DNA from: Belliella calami
Lineage (GTDB): Bacteria > Bacteroidota > Bacteroidia > Cytophagales > Cyclobacteriaceae
DNA: 64,000 nt
NCBI RefSeq assembly: GCF_022549695.1
Contig: NZ_JAKZGS010000008.1
Location: forward strand, 124,001-188,000
Reading direction: 5' to 3'
Of the stretch, positions 24,532 through 32,485 are shown piece by piece; position 1 is the stretch's first letter, and each line of letters starts with the position of its first letter. A program made the translations under genes and the position numbers. Below the pieces are notes generated by a model. That model saw nothing but the letters and a program-made list of their open reading frames with translations, ran no database searches and was not told the origin of the DNA.

Positions 24532-24690
24532 ATGTATTTTGTATATGTTTTATCTTCAACCAAGACTGATCGATACTATGTTAGGTCAACGAATGATCTT
24601 GAAAAAAGGCTCAGACTTCACAATCTTGGGCTGATACCATCGACTAAAGGAGGTTCTCCCGAATGGAAGTTGGTATTTCATGAAGTTTTG
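24532..24690 (+). pseudogene. Truncated second GIY-YIG copy
   Basis: The first 53 codons match the 24157 gene closely, including the 50 nt before the start ('CTCAATAATG' and the A/T tract). The key glycine of YVG is Arg here ('YYVRSTND'), and the similarity stops at 24690, so the helix carrying the catalytic Glu is lost. The frame continues only into the antisense of the PNPOx gene's 3' end. It is a dead partial duplicate. Confidence 0.8.
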
Positions 24691-24701
24691 AAAACAGTTA
24701 T

Positions 24702-25274
24702 TTACGGAGCGATCCAATTCATGTCCCACTCTCCTTCTGATTTGGAAAATTCTACACGCAGGTGCTCCTGTGCATTGAGTTGCAAGGCATCTATGTAGTA
24801 TGGGGAGATCTTGATGACGGTGAAATTTTCGTCATCCATGGTTTCTGGCCATTGATGGGCGGCTTCTGGATTTGCTATTCTGCTTCCAGGTGCAATCTGT
24901 GGGGTATATGCTTTTTTTGCCTCACCTTGGACTTTTGACCACATCTTACTGCTTAATTCATCTTTTCTGTGAATTGTCGCCAATCCTTTGATCCTAACCT
25001 GAACTCGTTTTGAAGGGTGGTACATTAGCAATGCAACTTTTGGATTTGTGTCAGCATGCAACACTTTTCTAGTCCTAGCATCACTGAATATGTAAAAATT
25101 CAGATCATCATCTATTTCTCTTAATACCACACATCTCAAATCTAGGTCTTCGTCGGTCTGTGTCGCTAATGAAACATATCTAAAGGGATGCTTGCTATCC
25201 AAAACACCTCTATGCAATTCATGCCTGACGGTATGAAATATTTCTGAAAGGGATTCTTGGTCGTGAAATAACAT
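24702..25274 (-). CDS. Pyridoxamine 5'-phosphate oxidase-family flavoprotein
   Basis: 190 residues with the split-barrel FMN-binding fold: 'PFRYVSLATQTDEDLDLRCV', 'LNFYIFSDARTRKVLHADTN', 'KVALLMYHPSKRVQVRIKG' and a C-terminal 'QEHLRVEFSKSEGEW'. It lacks the full PdxH-specific signature 'R...PL' at the end, so it may oxidise or bind another ligand; relatives of this size are often annotated simply as PNPOx-family. It follows the CPXCG gene with a 1-nt overlap. Its 3' end abuts the truncated GIY-YIG copy. Confidence 0.82.
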   Translation of the reverse strand: MLFHDQESLSEIFHTVRHELHRGVLDSKHPFRYVSLATQTDEDLDLRCVVLREIDDDLNFYIFSDARTRKVLHADTNPKVALLMYHPSKRVQVRIKGLATIHRKDELSSKMWSKVQGEAKKAYTPQIAPGSRIANPEAAHQWPETMDDENFTVIKISPYYIDALQLNAQEHLRVEFSKSEGEWDMNWIAP

Positions 25275-25456
25275 TATTGTTCTATTGAATTGGCTTCAAA
25301 ATAAACTAGCTCACCTTCTTCTACCACAAAATCCACATTTATTGGGTTGCAACACACCTCACAATCTTCAATGTATTGTTGCTTTGTGACAGATTGATCC
25401 AGTAACATGGATATCTCTGCTCCGCAATATGGGCAAAAGAAAAAGTGTTCGATCAT
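25274..25456 (-). CDS. CPXCG-motif cysteine-rich zinc-ribbon protein
   Basis: 60-residue protein with two Cys pairs: 'FFCPYCGAEI' (CPxCG) and 'DCEVCCNPI' (CxxC). This is the layout of the small Cys_rich_CPXCG family, expected to bind one zinc. The acidic C-terminus ('VVEEGELVYFEAN') is also typical. The role is unknown. It overlaps the PNPOx gene by 1 nt (TAATG), so they form one unit. Confidence 0.85.
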   Translation of the reverse strand: MIEHFFFCPYCGAEISMLLDQSVTKQQYIEDCEVCCNPINVDFVVEEGELVYFEANSIEQ

Positions 25457-25545
25457 GTATATGTAACTTTATATCCTTTTAAAGGTTTGAGGTTAAAGAG
25501 AATTTTGTAATCACATGTCTTTACTCCTAAAGATATAAATGACTC

Positions 25546-25630
25546 AATTAATGTAAATTCAGTCAGATTGATGACGTAATTAATGTAAAATCAGTCAGTT
25601 TTATGACGTAATTAATGTAAATTTAGTCAG
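25546..25630. repeat. 32-bp direct repeats, 2.7 copies
   Basis: Units start at 25546, 25578 and 25610; each opens AATTAATGTAAA and contains CAGTCAG/TAGTCAG, and the first two end ATGACGT. The third stops at 25630 after the GTCAG box. They end 5 nt before the -33 box of the ATPase promoter, a position suited to cooperative binding by a regulator. Confidence 0.8.
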
Positions 25631-25635
25631 CATAC

Positions 25636-25666
25636 TTGCTAATTTTTCAAAATTGAGCTTACTTTG
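25636..25666 (+). promoter_or_regulatory. Candidate promoter of the DUF4143 ATPase
   Basis: TTG at 25636-25638, 20 nt, then TTACTTTG at 25659-25666, one base from TAnnTTTG. Transcription would start near 25672, about 15 nt before the ATG. The 32-bp repeats lie directly upstream. Confidence 0.4.
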
Positions 25667-25687
25667 TGTTGATAAACAGTCTATTGA

Positions 25688-26824
25688 ATGAATTATCCGA
25701 GAGCGATATTGCCATTGTTTCAAAAAAAGCTTCGACCCAACAAGGTCGTATTACTAATAGGCCCAAGAAGGGTGGGAAAGACTGTGTTTATCAAAAGCTT
25801 TTTGGATTCTCTACCAAAAGAAAAATGTCTTGTCCTCAACGGGGATGATGTCTTGGATGTGGCATTGTTGAAAGAAAGGTCTGTACCCAATTACCAGCGG
25901 CTTTTGGATGGAAAAGAATATTTGATAATTGACGAGGCACAGCATATTCCTGATATTGGAATGATCTTAAAGTTGATTGTCGATGCCATTGATGGTATCA
26001 AAGTGGTAGCTTCTGGATCTTCTGCTTTTGATCTCTATCATCAAGTAGGAGAACCATTGGTTGGCAGGAAAAGTACACTTTACTTTTACCCTTTGGCACA
26101 AATGGAAATCGGAAAACAGGAAGATTTTCGCTCAACAGTAGCCAAAAGGGAAGAAAGATTGATATTTGGGTCTTATCCGGAAATGGAGCAATATCCTGAC
26201 TGGAAAGATAAAATAGCATATCTGAATGAAGTCATGAATGATTATTTGCTGAAGGATATTTTAATCTATGACGGCTTGAGGAGTTCTGACAAGCTTTTTT
26301 CATTACTGAAGTTGATAGCTTTCCAAGTAGGTAAAGAAGTTTCTCTGGATGAGATTGGGCGACAATTGGGAATGTCAAAGAACACGGTAGAGCGCTACTT
26401 GGATCTTTTGTCGAAGGTTTTTGTATTGTATAAAGTCGGAGGTTTCAGCAAAAATCTTCGCAAGGAAGTTTCCAAAAGCAGTAGATGGTATTTTTATGAT
26501 AACGGAATCAGAAATGCAATCATCCAAAACTTCCATAAATTGGATATGAGGATGGATGTGGGGGAGTTATGGGGAAATTATTTAGCTTCCGAAAGGCTCA
26601 AATACCAAAGCTATCATCTGCTTCACTACAACAATTACTTTTGGAGAACTTATGATCAGCAAGAGCTTGATTGGGTAGAAGAAGACGGTGATCTGCTTCG
26701 TGGAGTTGAGTTTAAGTATAAGCTAAGCAAAAAAGTAAAACCGCCAGCTGCTTGGACCAAAGCTTACCCAAACGCGGATTTTCAGGTGATCCATCAGGAT
26801 AATTACCTTGATTGGATAGTCTAG
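25688..26824 (+). CDS. AAA ATPase with C-terminal DUF4143 (nuclease-like) domain
   Basis: 378 residues. Walker A is 'LIGPRRVGKTVFIKSF' (about 22-37), Walker B 'YLIIDEAQHIPDIG' (about 78-91), and sensor 1 'KVVASGSSAFDL'. A winged-helix stretch follows ('VSLDEIGRQLGMSKNTVERY'). The C-terminal part has the DUF4143 pattern with a PD-(D/E)XK-like 'QQELDWVEEDGD' and 'GVEFKYK'. Such free-standing ATPases are frequent, often strain-variable genes of unknown function. It stands alone behind the 32-bp repeats. The first ATG at 25688 fits the family's N-terminus ('YPRAILPLF'). Confidence 0.85.
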   Translation: MNYPRAILPLFQKKLRPNKVVLLIGPRRVGKTVFIKSFLDSLPKEKCLVLNGDDVLDVALLKERSVPNYQRLLDGKEYLIIDEAQHIPDIGMILKLIVDAIDGIKVVASGSSAFDLYHQVGEPLVGRKSTLYFYPLAQMEIGKQEDFRSTVAKREERLIFGSYPEMEQYPDWKDKIAYLNEVMNDYLLKDILIYDGLRSSDKLFSLLKLIAFQVGKEVSLDEIGRQLGMSKNTVERYLDLLSKVFVLYKVGGFSKNLRKEVSKSSRWYFYDNGIRNAIIQNFHKLDMRMDVGELWGNYLASERLKYQSYHLLHYNNYFWRTYDQQELDWVEEDGDLLRGVEFKYKLSKKVKPPAAWTKAYPNADFQVIHQDNYLDWIV

Positions 26825-26840
26825 TGCTTTTTAAAGAGAT

Positions 26841-26892
26841 AAAACGTTAAACGTGAGGCACGCTTAACGTTTTAACGCTTAATATTGAACAT
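26841..26892. repeat. Copy 2 of the 6632-6694 repeat
   Basis: 26864-26892 (TTAACGTTTTAACGCTTAAT then ATTGAACAT) matches 6666-6694 at 28 of 29 positions. A shortened left arm, AAAACGTTAA, is kept at 26841-26850, giving a weaker hairpin. It lies between the ATPase and the end of argJ, 17 nt past the ATPase stop. Confidence 0.6.
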
Positions 26893-26967
26893 GCTGTCCA
26901 GATGCTTGCTGGGAACCTAGATAAAACTTATATGTAAATTCTAGATTGACATAGTACTAGTGTCTGA

Positions 26968-28179
26968 TCATGTCGTATATACAGAATTGAAGAGTACATA
27001 GTCTGTAGTGAGGTCAGAACCCCAGCCCATGCCTTCTTCCCTTCCATTGTTGACTTCTAGGTGGATTCTGATCTGAGATTCCCTTAGTAGCTTTTTGATG
27101 TAGTTTTTATCTATAGGAAGGGGCTGTCCTTTTTCCAATACTTGGATCAAATGCTCCGAATCGCCGATAAATAGATTTACTTTTTTGTAATTGAAATTTA
27201 TTCCTGCATTGCCACAAGCCGCGATAATCCTTCCCCAATTTGGGTCTCTACCAAACATGGCTGTTTTCACCAAGGTAGAATCGGAAATTGCTCTTACTAG
27301 TTTTCTGGCTGTCTCTTCTGTTCTGGCTTTGGTCACTTTATATTCGATGAATTTTGAAGCACCTTCACCATCTGACACGATCAATTTGGCTAGATGCGTC
27401 ATCAATTCCAGTAATTTTCCCCGAAAAATAATATATCCAGGATCGGTTTCTGTAAAGATTATCTTGTTTTCCGCCATGCCATTGGCCATGATCGCTACCA
27501 TGTCATTCGTGGAGGTGTCTCCATCGACGGTGATCATATTGAAAGTCCTATCTACACAATATCGCAAAGCTTGATCTAAGAGATTTTTTTCAATATTGAG
27601 ATCAGTAACTATGAAATTCAGCATGGTAGCCATATTTGGATGGATCATGCCAGAGCCTTTGGCTACTCCTCCCATATTGATTTCTTTCCCGTCATGCTCA
27701 AACTCAACAAAACCCTCTTTTGCAAAAGTGTCTGTAGTAAGGATAGCATTTGCTACAAAAGAACCTGCTTTGGGTTCATCACTGAGTTTGTGGATATTAT
27801 TTCTGATTCCTTCCACCACATCTTCGGTAGGAAATCGTTCTCCGATCAATCCTGTGGAGGCAATAATCACATCGTCCTCTGGTATATTAAGTAGTTCTGC
27901 AGTGACTTTCATCATAGCTTCAGCTCCCAATCGGCCTTGTTCTCCAGTACATGCATTGGCATTTCCAGCGTTACATACGATTACTTGAGCTTGTTTATTG
28001 ATCAGGTTTTTTTCACTGATCTCTACCGGTTCTGCTCTCACTTTGTTTTGGGTAAATACGGCCGCAGCCGCAGCAGGAACCTCAGAATAAATAATTGCCA
28101 AATCTCTTCGCATGGATTTCACACCAGTGTGTGCACCCCAGCATTTGATTCCTCTTACATTTGTAATATTCTTAATCAT
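26968..28179 (-). CDS. argJ: Glutamate N-acetyltransferase / amino-acid acetyltransferase
   Basis: 403-residue ArgJ that moves the acetyl group from N-acetylornithine to glutamate, closing the cyclic arginine route; it may also use acetyl-CoA. The self-cleavage site is 'GMIHPNMATMLNFI' with Thr185 as the new N-terminal nucleophile. 'AAAAAVFTQNKVRAEPV' and 'CNAGNANACTG' are typical N-domain motifs and 'DPNWGRIIAACGNAG' the C-domain one. It is last in argB-argD-argC-argJ, 9 nt after argC. Its presence argues that intermediates here are acetylated rather than succinylated. Confidence 0.95.
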   Translation of the reverse strand: MIKNITNVRGIKCWGAHTGVKSMRRDLAIIYSEVPAAAAAVFTQNKVRAEPVEISEKNLINKQAQVIVCNAGNANACTGEQGRLGAEAMMKVTAELLNIPEDDVIIASTGLIGERFPTEDVVEGIRNNIHKLSDEPKAGSFVANAILTTDTFAKEGFVEFEHDGKEINMGGVAKGSGMIHPNMATMLNFIVTDLNIEKNLLDQALRYCVDRTFNMITVDGDTSTNDMVAIMANGMAENKIIFTETDPGYIIFRGKLLELMTHLAKLIVSDGEGASKFIEYKVTKARTEETARKLVRAISDSTLVKTAMFGRDPNWGRIIAACGNAGINFNYKKVNLFIGDSEHLIQVLEKGQPLPIDKNYIKKLLRESQIRIHLEVNNGREEGMGWGSDLTTDYVLFNSVYTT

Positions 28180-28188
28180 AACTTTTTA

Positions 28189-29232
28189 TTAAGGTCTTAG
28201 TGGTATTTGTTGCAAACCTGTTTTTTCTTCGAATCCTAGCATGAGGTTCATATTGTGCACAGCTTGACTTGCAGCACCTTTCAGTAAATTGTCTATTGCC
28301 GAAACGACAATCACCCTCTGGGTACGCTCATCCCAAAATGGGAATATATCACAATAGTGGCTTCCTCGGACATCTTTGATTCCCGGAGCCATTTTGCGTA
28401 AGCGTACAAACGGCTTTTCTTTGTAGAAATCTTGATAGATTTTGGTGATGCTTTCTTGATCAAGTTTTTGGTTGGTCTTAGCATAAGCTGTCACCAAAAT
28501 TCCTCTATCTACCGGCAATAAGTGGGGAGTGAACTGGACTTGGATGTTTTGTTTGCCGAGGATAGAAAATTGCTCCTCGATCTCCACAGTATGTCTATGT
28601 ACTCCAAGCCCGTAAGCTTTGAAGTTTTCATTTACATTGGAAAAATGTGTGGTATCGCTTGCTTTCACACCAGCTCCAGTCAATCCAGACTTGGCATCAA
28701 TGATCACAGAATCTTCTACGATCAAGCCACTTTGAAAAAGTGGTGCAAGACTCAAGATAGACGCTGTTGGATAGCAGCCAGGGTTGGCGACTAGCGTGCT
28801 ATTTTTGATCTGATCTGAAAACAGCTCTGGTTGCCCATAGACTGCGTTTTCAAAACCCTTAGTGAATACGTGGTCTTTTTGATACCAAGATTTGTACACT
28901 TCAGGACTTGAAAGTCTGAAATCACCAGATAAATCGATGATTTTGCAATTTTTATGTTCCCATTTCTTTACAAAATCCATTGAAATCCCATGTGGGAGTG
29001 CCAAAAATAGTACATCCACTTCTGAATTTTCTATTACATCGGCACTTTCCAATTGCTGATCCAGAATACCAAGAAACTGCGGATGCAGGTCAGAAAACAA
29101 CTTTCCTTTATGCGTTTCTGAAGTGATATGCTTGATCGTAATCTCAGGGTGCTGACAGAGTAATCGGGCCAATTCAGATCCAGTAAACCCTGTTGCTCCA
29201 ATTATTCCAATTCTATATTTCTTATTATGCAT
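28189..29232 (-). CDS. argC: N-acetyl-gamma-glutamyl-phosphate reductase
   Basis: 347-residue NADPH-dependent reductase that makes N-acetylglutamate semialdehyde. The nucleotide loop 'IGIIGATGFTGSELARLL' is at 8-25, the catalytic Cys is Cys153 in 'VANPGCYPTASIL', and 'GTG'-type and 'HRHTVEIEEQ' motifs follow. It overlaps argD by 8 nt and is followed by argJ after 9 nt. Confidence 0.96.
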   Translation of the reverse strand: MHNKKYRIGIIGATGFTGSELARLLCQHPEITIKHITSETHKGKLFSDLHPQFLGILDQQLESADVIENSEVDVLFLALPHGISMDFVKKWEHKNCKIIDLSGDFRLSSPEVYKSWYQKDHVFTKGFENAVYGQPELFSDQIKNSTLVANPGCYPTASILSLAPLFQSGLIVEDSVIIDAKSGLTGAGVKASDTTHFSNVNENFKAYGLGVHRHTVEIEEQFSILGKQNIQVQFTPHLLPVDRGILVTAYAKTNQKLDQESITKIYQDFYKEKPFVRLRKMAPGIKDVRGSHYCDIFPFWDERTQRVIVVSAIDNLLKGAASQAVHNMNLMLGFEEKTGLQQIPLRP

Positions 29233-30424
29233 TTGTCATTTCTTTTTTGATAATGAATACCTTTTCCAAAGCAAGCAGGAAAGATTCTAGCTCCTCTTGG
29301 CTAATATTCAATGCAGGTACCAAGCGCAAAACATTTACAGCAGTCGCATTGGCTACAAATCCTTCTTTTAGTAAGAGCTGCATGAATGGGAGAGCGGGTT
29401 CATCAAGTTCTATTCCTATCATAAGACCCATTCCACGGACTTCAGTGATAGTGGTATATTTTTCTTTAAGATGATTTAGTTTAGTTATCAGCCATTCGCC
29501 TTTCTCTTTTGCGGCTTTGGTGAGATTTTCTTCTACAATAACTTTGAGCGTAGCCATAGATGCGGAAGCAGCCAAAGGATTGCCTCCGAAAGTAGTTCCA
29601 TGATCTCCGAATTGAATCGCTCCGGCGATTTTCTCATTGCAAAGGAAAGCTCCAATAGGCATTCCACCTCCAAGCCCTTTGGCAGAAGTTAGAATATCCG
29701 GCTGCACTTCGTAATGATCTTTGGCAAACCAATTGCCAGTTCTTCCGATTCCGGATTGGATCTCATCAAATATCAAAGCGATGTTGTTTTCATCACAAAT
29801 CTTCCTTAAGCCTTCCAGATAGGTCTTGTCAGCAAGTCTAATTCCTCCTTCACCTTGTATTGGTTCGACGATGATTCCCGCCACTTCATCAGAAATCTCT
29901 GCTTTGATTGCATCCAGATCATTGAAAGGTACTTGTGAGAAGCCATGTGGAATAGGACCGAAACCTTCTTGGTATTTGGGTTGTCCTGTAGCGATTGTGG
30001 CGAGTGTTCTGCCATGAAAGGAGTTTTTCATGGAGATGATTTTTCCTCCTCTTCCTATGCTGTGTGCATATCGTCTTGCGATTTTGATTGCTCCTTCTAC
30101 AGATTCTGCACCACTATTGGTGAAAAATACCCTGTCTAAGCCAGATATTTTGACAAGCAACTCCGACAAGGCAACTTGAATTGGGCTGACGAAAAAATTG
30201 CTGATGTGCATTAATTCCGCTGCTTGATCCTGAATTGCTTTTACAACTTTCGGATGACAGTGTCCAACATTTGTCACAGCGATTCCTGCAAGCATATCGA
30301 TATACTCTTTGTCTTCAATGTCCCACAGTCTACTTCCTTTTCCCCTCACAAACGTGATGGGGATTCTATTGAAAGTCGGTAGATAGTATTGTTTGTCAAT
30401 AAGATGTAAGTCTTTATTTTCCAT
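29225..30424 (-). CDS. argD: Acetylornithine aminotransferase
   Basis: 399-residue class-III PLP aminotransferase that makes N-acetylornithine from the semialdehyde and glutamate. The PLP lysine is Lys249 in 'DILTSAKGLGGGMPIGA'; 'FTNSGAESVEGAIKIAR' binds the cofactor phosphate and 'IFDEIQSGIGRTG' the pyridine ring. The gene starts immediately at the argB stop and overlaps argC by 8 nt. Some family members also act in lysine or succinyl-ornithine routes, but the operon fixes the role. Confidence 0.95.
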   Translation of the reverse strand: MENKDLHLIDKQYYLPTFNRIPITFVRGKGSRLWDIEDKEYIDMLAGIAVTNVGHCHPKVVKAIQDQAAELMHISNFFVSPIQVALSELLVKISGLDRVFFTNSGAESVEGAIKIARRYAHSIGRGGKIISMKNSFHGRTLATIATGQPKYQEGFGPIPHGFSQVPFNDLDAIKAEISDEVAGIIVEPIQGEGGIRLADKTYLEGLRKICDENNIALIFDEIQSGIGRTGNWFAKDHYEVQPDILTSAKGLGGGMPIGAFLCNEKIAGAIQFGDHGTTFGGNPLAASASMATLKVIVEENLTKAAKEKGEWLITKLNHLKEKYTTITEVRGMGLMIGIELDEPALPFMQLLLKEGFVANATAVNVLRLVPALNISQEELESFLLALEKVFIIKKEMTNA

Positions 30425-31252
30425 TTATTTTTGTGAAATTGTTGTTCCTGATTTAAGTTTGTTTTCGAAAAAATCCAATAGTTGCTTGGGTTTGGTGCCA
30501 TTGAGAATCAAGGCGTTTTTAACCCCTTTTTTCAGGGCAAGTTCACAAGATTGGATTTTTGGAATCATACCACCTTGGATTATTGATCCGTAATATTTAG
30601 GAAGGTCTTCCAAAGAAATATTTGAAATCAAAGATGCTGGGTCGGGGTAGTTTCTATAGAGCCCATCTACATCCGTCAAAGAGACATAGTAATCAACATC
30701 AAGGGCTGCGCCGATTTCTCCGGCAAAATCATCTGCGTTGATATTATACACTAAACCATCTTCGTCTGCACCGAGACAAGCGATGACTGGAGTGAAATTT
30801 TGATTTAAAAGCGTATTGATGAGTGAGGTATCAACTGACTTAACCTGTCCGACCCTACCGAGATCAATTTCGTCGATTATTCCGTTTTCGGTAGTTTTTT
30901 GGAGTTTTTTCTTTTCTACTCGTACCATTTCACAGTCTAGACCAGATAGGCCTACTGCTGAAAGTTGGTGCTGTGAAAAAAGGTGTGTTAAGTCTGAATT
31001 GACTTCTCCAATAAGGGTTTTTTGTATTTCTTCAAGAGCCTCAGGGCTAGTTTGGCGTTGTCCTTCAATAAACTCGGAGGCTATTTTTGCCTTTTCTAGT
31101 GCATTATTAATAAATGGACCTCCTCCATGGACTAGGGTGATCTGGTGTCCTGCTTTTTTGAGGAGAAAAAGTGCCTGTGCAATTTGTTGTTTGAGTTCTT
31201 TGTTGATCATTGCGTTCCCACCGTATTTGATGAGAAGCTTTAGAGATTGCAT
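30425..31252 (-). CDS. argB: Acetylglutamate kinase
   Basis: 275-residue amino-acid kinase that phosphorylates N-acetylglutamate. Motifs: 'LLIKYGGNAMI' (ATP lysine), 'TLVHGGGPFINNALE', 'GLSGLDCEMV', and 'NINADDFAGEIGAAL' near the active site. First gene of the minus-strand arginine operon. In Bacteroides the orthologue uses N-succinylglutamate; ArgJ in this operon makes the acetyl substrate more likely here. No arginine-responsive site is recognisable upstream. Confidence 0.94.
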   Translation of the reverse strand: MQSLKLLIKYGGNAMINKELKQQIAQALFLLKKAGHQITLVHGGGPFINNALEKAKIASEFIEGQRQTSPEALEEIQKTLIGEVNSDLTHLFSQHQLSAVGLSGLDCEMVRVEKKKLQKTTENGIIDEIDLGRVGQVKSVDTSLINTLLNQNFTPVIACLGADEDGLVYNINADDFAGEIGAALDVDYYVSLTDVDGLYRNYPDPASLISNISLEDLPKYYGSIIQGGMIPKIQSCELALKKGVKNALILNGTKPKQLLDFFENKLKSGTTISQK

Positions 31253-31657
31253 GTTATTGGTGGTTTGATGAGAAGATTGATTTAAAAACAGATGAATTTA
31301 TAATAATCAAAATTTAATTTTATAAAATCATGTTTTTGTACATTTCCGTATAGAATAACAAATATCATTCCATTGGAGTGAAATATTGTTCTAAATTTCC
31401 TCTGTCTTAAGAATCCCTTAGATAGATGAAACCTTGCCTTAGAATAAGCATAGTTTGACTTGTGTTTTGCTTTGGGATTGCTAATTTGGCAGTATGAATT
31501 AGACAATTGTTTATTTAAACTTAAAACTATGTCACTATTGGATTTGGGTATAGGAAGTCAAATCAGACATTCAATGTTCTTTTTGCTGACAAAAAAGACC
31601 ATTTTAAAGGCGCTGGTAAGGAAGATTAACCCTTGTTGTCTATATGATAGTAAAAAA
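31253..31657. other. Intergenic region, nothing recognised
   Basis: Roughly 400 nt between the argB start and the terminator at 31658. It must contain the arg operon promoter, but no element fits well. A 79-codon plus-strand frame (31460-31699) has no family resemblance and runs through the terminator stem, so I do not call it. Confidence 0.5.
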
Positions 31658-31694
31658 GCTGCCCTTCTAAGACTCCTTATCTTCGAAGGGCAGC
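31658..31694 (-). terminator. Intrinsic terminator of the two-component operon
   Basis: GCTGCCCTTC (31658-31667) and GAAGGGCAGC (31685-31694) form a 10-bp perfect stem with a 17-nt loop. On the minus strand it is followed by TTTTTTA. It is about 100 nt beyond the response-regulator stop. Confidence 0.8.
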
Positions 31695-31792
31695 ATTAGG
31701 TATTCTCGACTTTTTTAAATAGAAAAAAAATCTTGAAAGAAATATAAAAGGTTCGCAGTTTTTCCTTTTACTGTTTCGGTTCAAAATGGAGA

Positions 31793-32485
31793 TCATTCAG
31801 TCACCACCATTTTGAAACCTTCGCCATGGATGGTGATGATCTGTACTTTTGGATCTTCTTTCAGTATTTTCCTGATTTTGCTCAAATAGACATCCATACT
31901 TCGAGCATTGAAATAGCTATCATCCCCCCAAATTTGCTTGAGGGCATGGCTTCTGTTTACCAGCTTGTTCATTTCCGAAGCAAGTAGTCTTATCAATTCA
32001 TTTTCCTTGGAAGTCAATTTGTGTTTTCCTGAAGGTCCTTCTATCTGTTGCTCGTCGTAGTGAAGTGTGAAGTCTCCGAATGTTAGCGTCTTTAAATTAT
32101 TTGTCTCCTCGCTTTTTAGCGTTCTTTTGAGGATTGCTGAGATTCTTAGCAAAAGCTCCTCCATGCTAAACGGCTTAGTGATGTAATCATCAGCACCGAT
32201 TTTGAGTCCTTCTATGACATCCTCTTTAAGGTTTTTTGCAGATAGATAGATGATTGGAAGGTCTTCTTGTACTTTTTTGATTTCTTTCCCAAGAGTAAAC
32301 CCATCTTTTTTTGGCATCATTATGTCCAAGATGCAGAGGTTGAATTTGTCTTTTTTGAACTTGGACCATCCTTCGTCTCCATCTCTGCATAGAGTTGCCT
32401 CATAGCCTTTCATAGTTAGGTATTCATTGAGGATATCACCCAAATTTGGGTCATCTTCTACGATCAAAAGTTTAGGCTTGCTCAT
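31793..32485 (-). CDS. OmpR/RprY-type response regulator
   Basis: 230 residues. Receiver domain 1-120: acidic pair Glu10-Asp11-Asp12, phosphoacceptor Asp54 in 'LCILDIMMPKKDG', Thr/Ser at 'IIYLSAK' and Lys in 'DDYITKPFSM'. C-terminal winged helix about 130-228 with 'LTSKENELIRLLASEMNKLV' and 'RSMDVYLSKIRKIL'. The layout resembles Bacteroides RprY. Its ATG overlaps the kinase stop by 4 nt, so the pair is co-expressed. The regulon is unknown. Confidence 0.93.
   Translation of the reverse strand: MSKPKLLIVEDDPNLGDILNEYLTMKGYEATLCRDGDEGWSKFKKDKFNLCILDIMMPKKDGFTLGKEIKKVQEDLPIIYLSAKNLKEDVIEGLKIGADDYITKPFSMEELLLRISAILKRTLKSEETNNLKTLTFGDFTLHYDEQQIEGPSGKHKLTSKENELIRLLASEMNKLVNRSHALKQIWGDDSYFNARSMDVYLSKIRKILKEDPKVQIITIHGEGFKMVVTE

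Noticed and set aside
24532-24798. Second intact GIY-YIG gene
   Set aside because: Homology ends at 24690, the YVG glycine is Arg, and the rest of the frame is antisense to the PNPOx gene.
25546-25630. Plasmid-type iterons and an origin
   Set aside because: Only 2.7 units and no Rep protein; the neighbour is a DUF4143 ATPase, so a regulatory role is simpler.
25666-25848. 60-codon plus-strand frame overlapping the ATPase start
   Set aside because: Out of frame with the clear Walker-A ATPase and adds nothing recognisable.
31460-31699. 79-codon plus-strand frame between argB and the response regulator
   Set aside because: No family resemblance, runs through the terminator stem at 31658-31694, composition like non-coding DNA.
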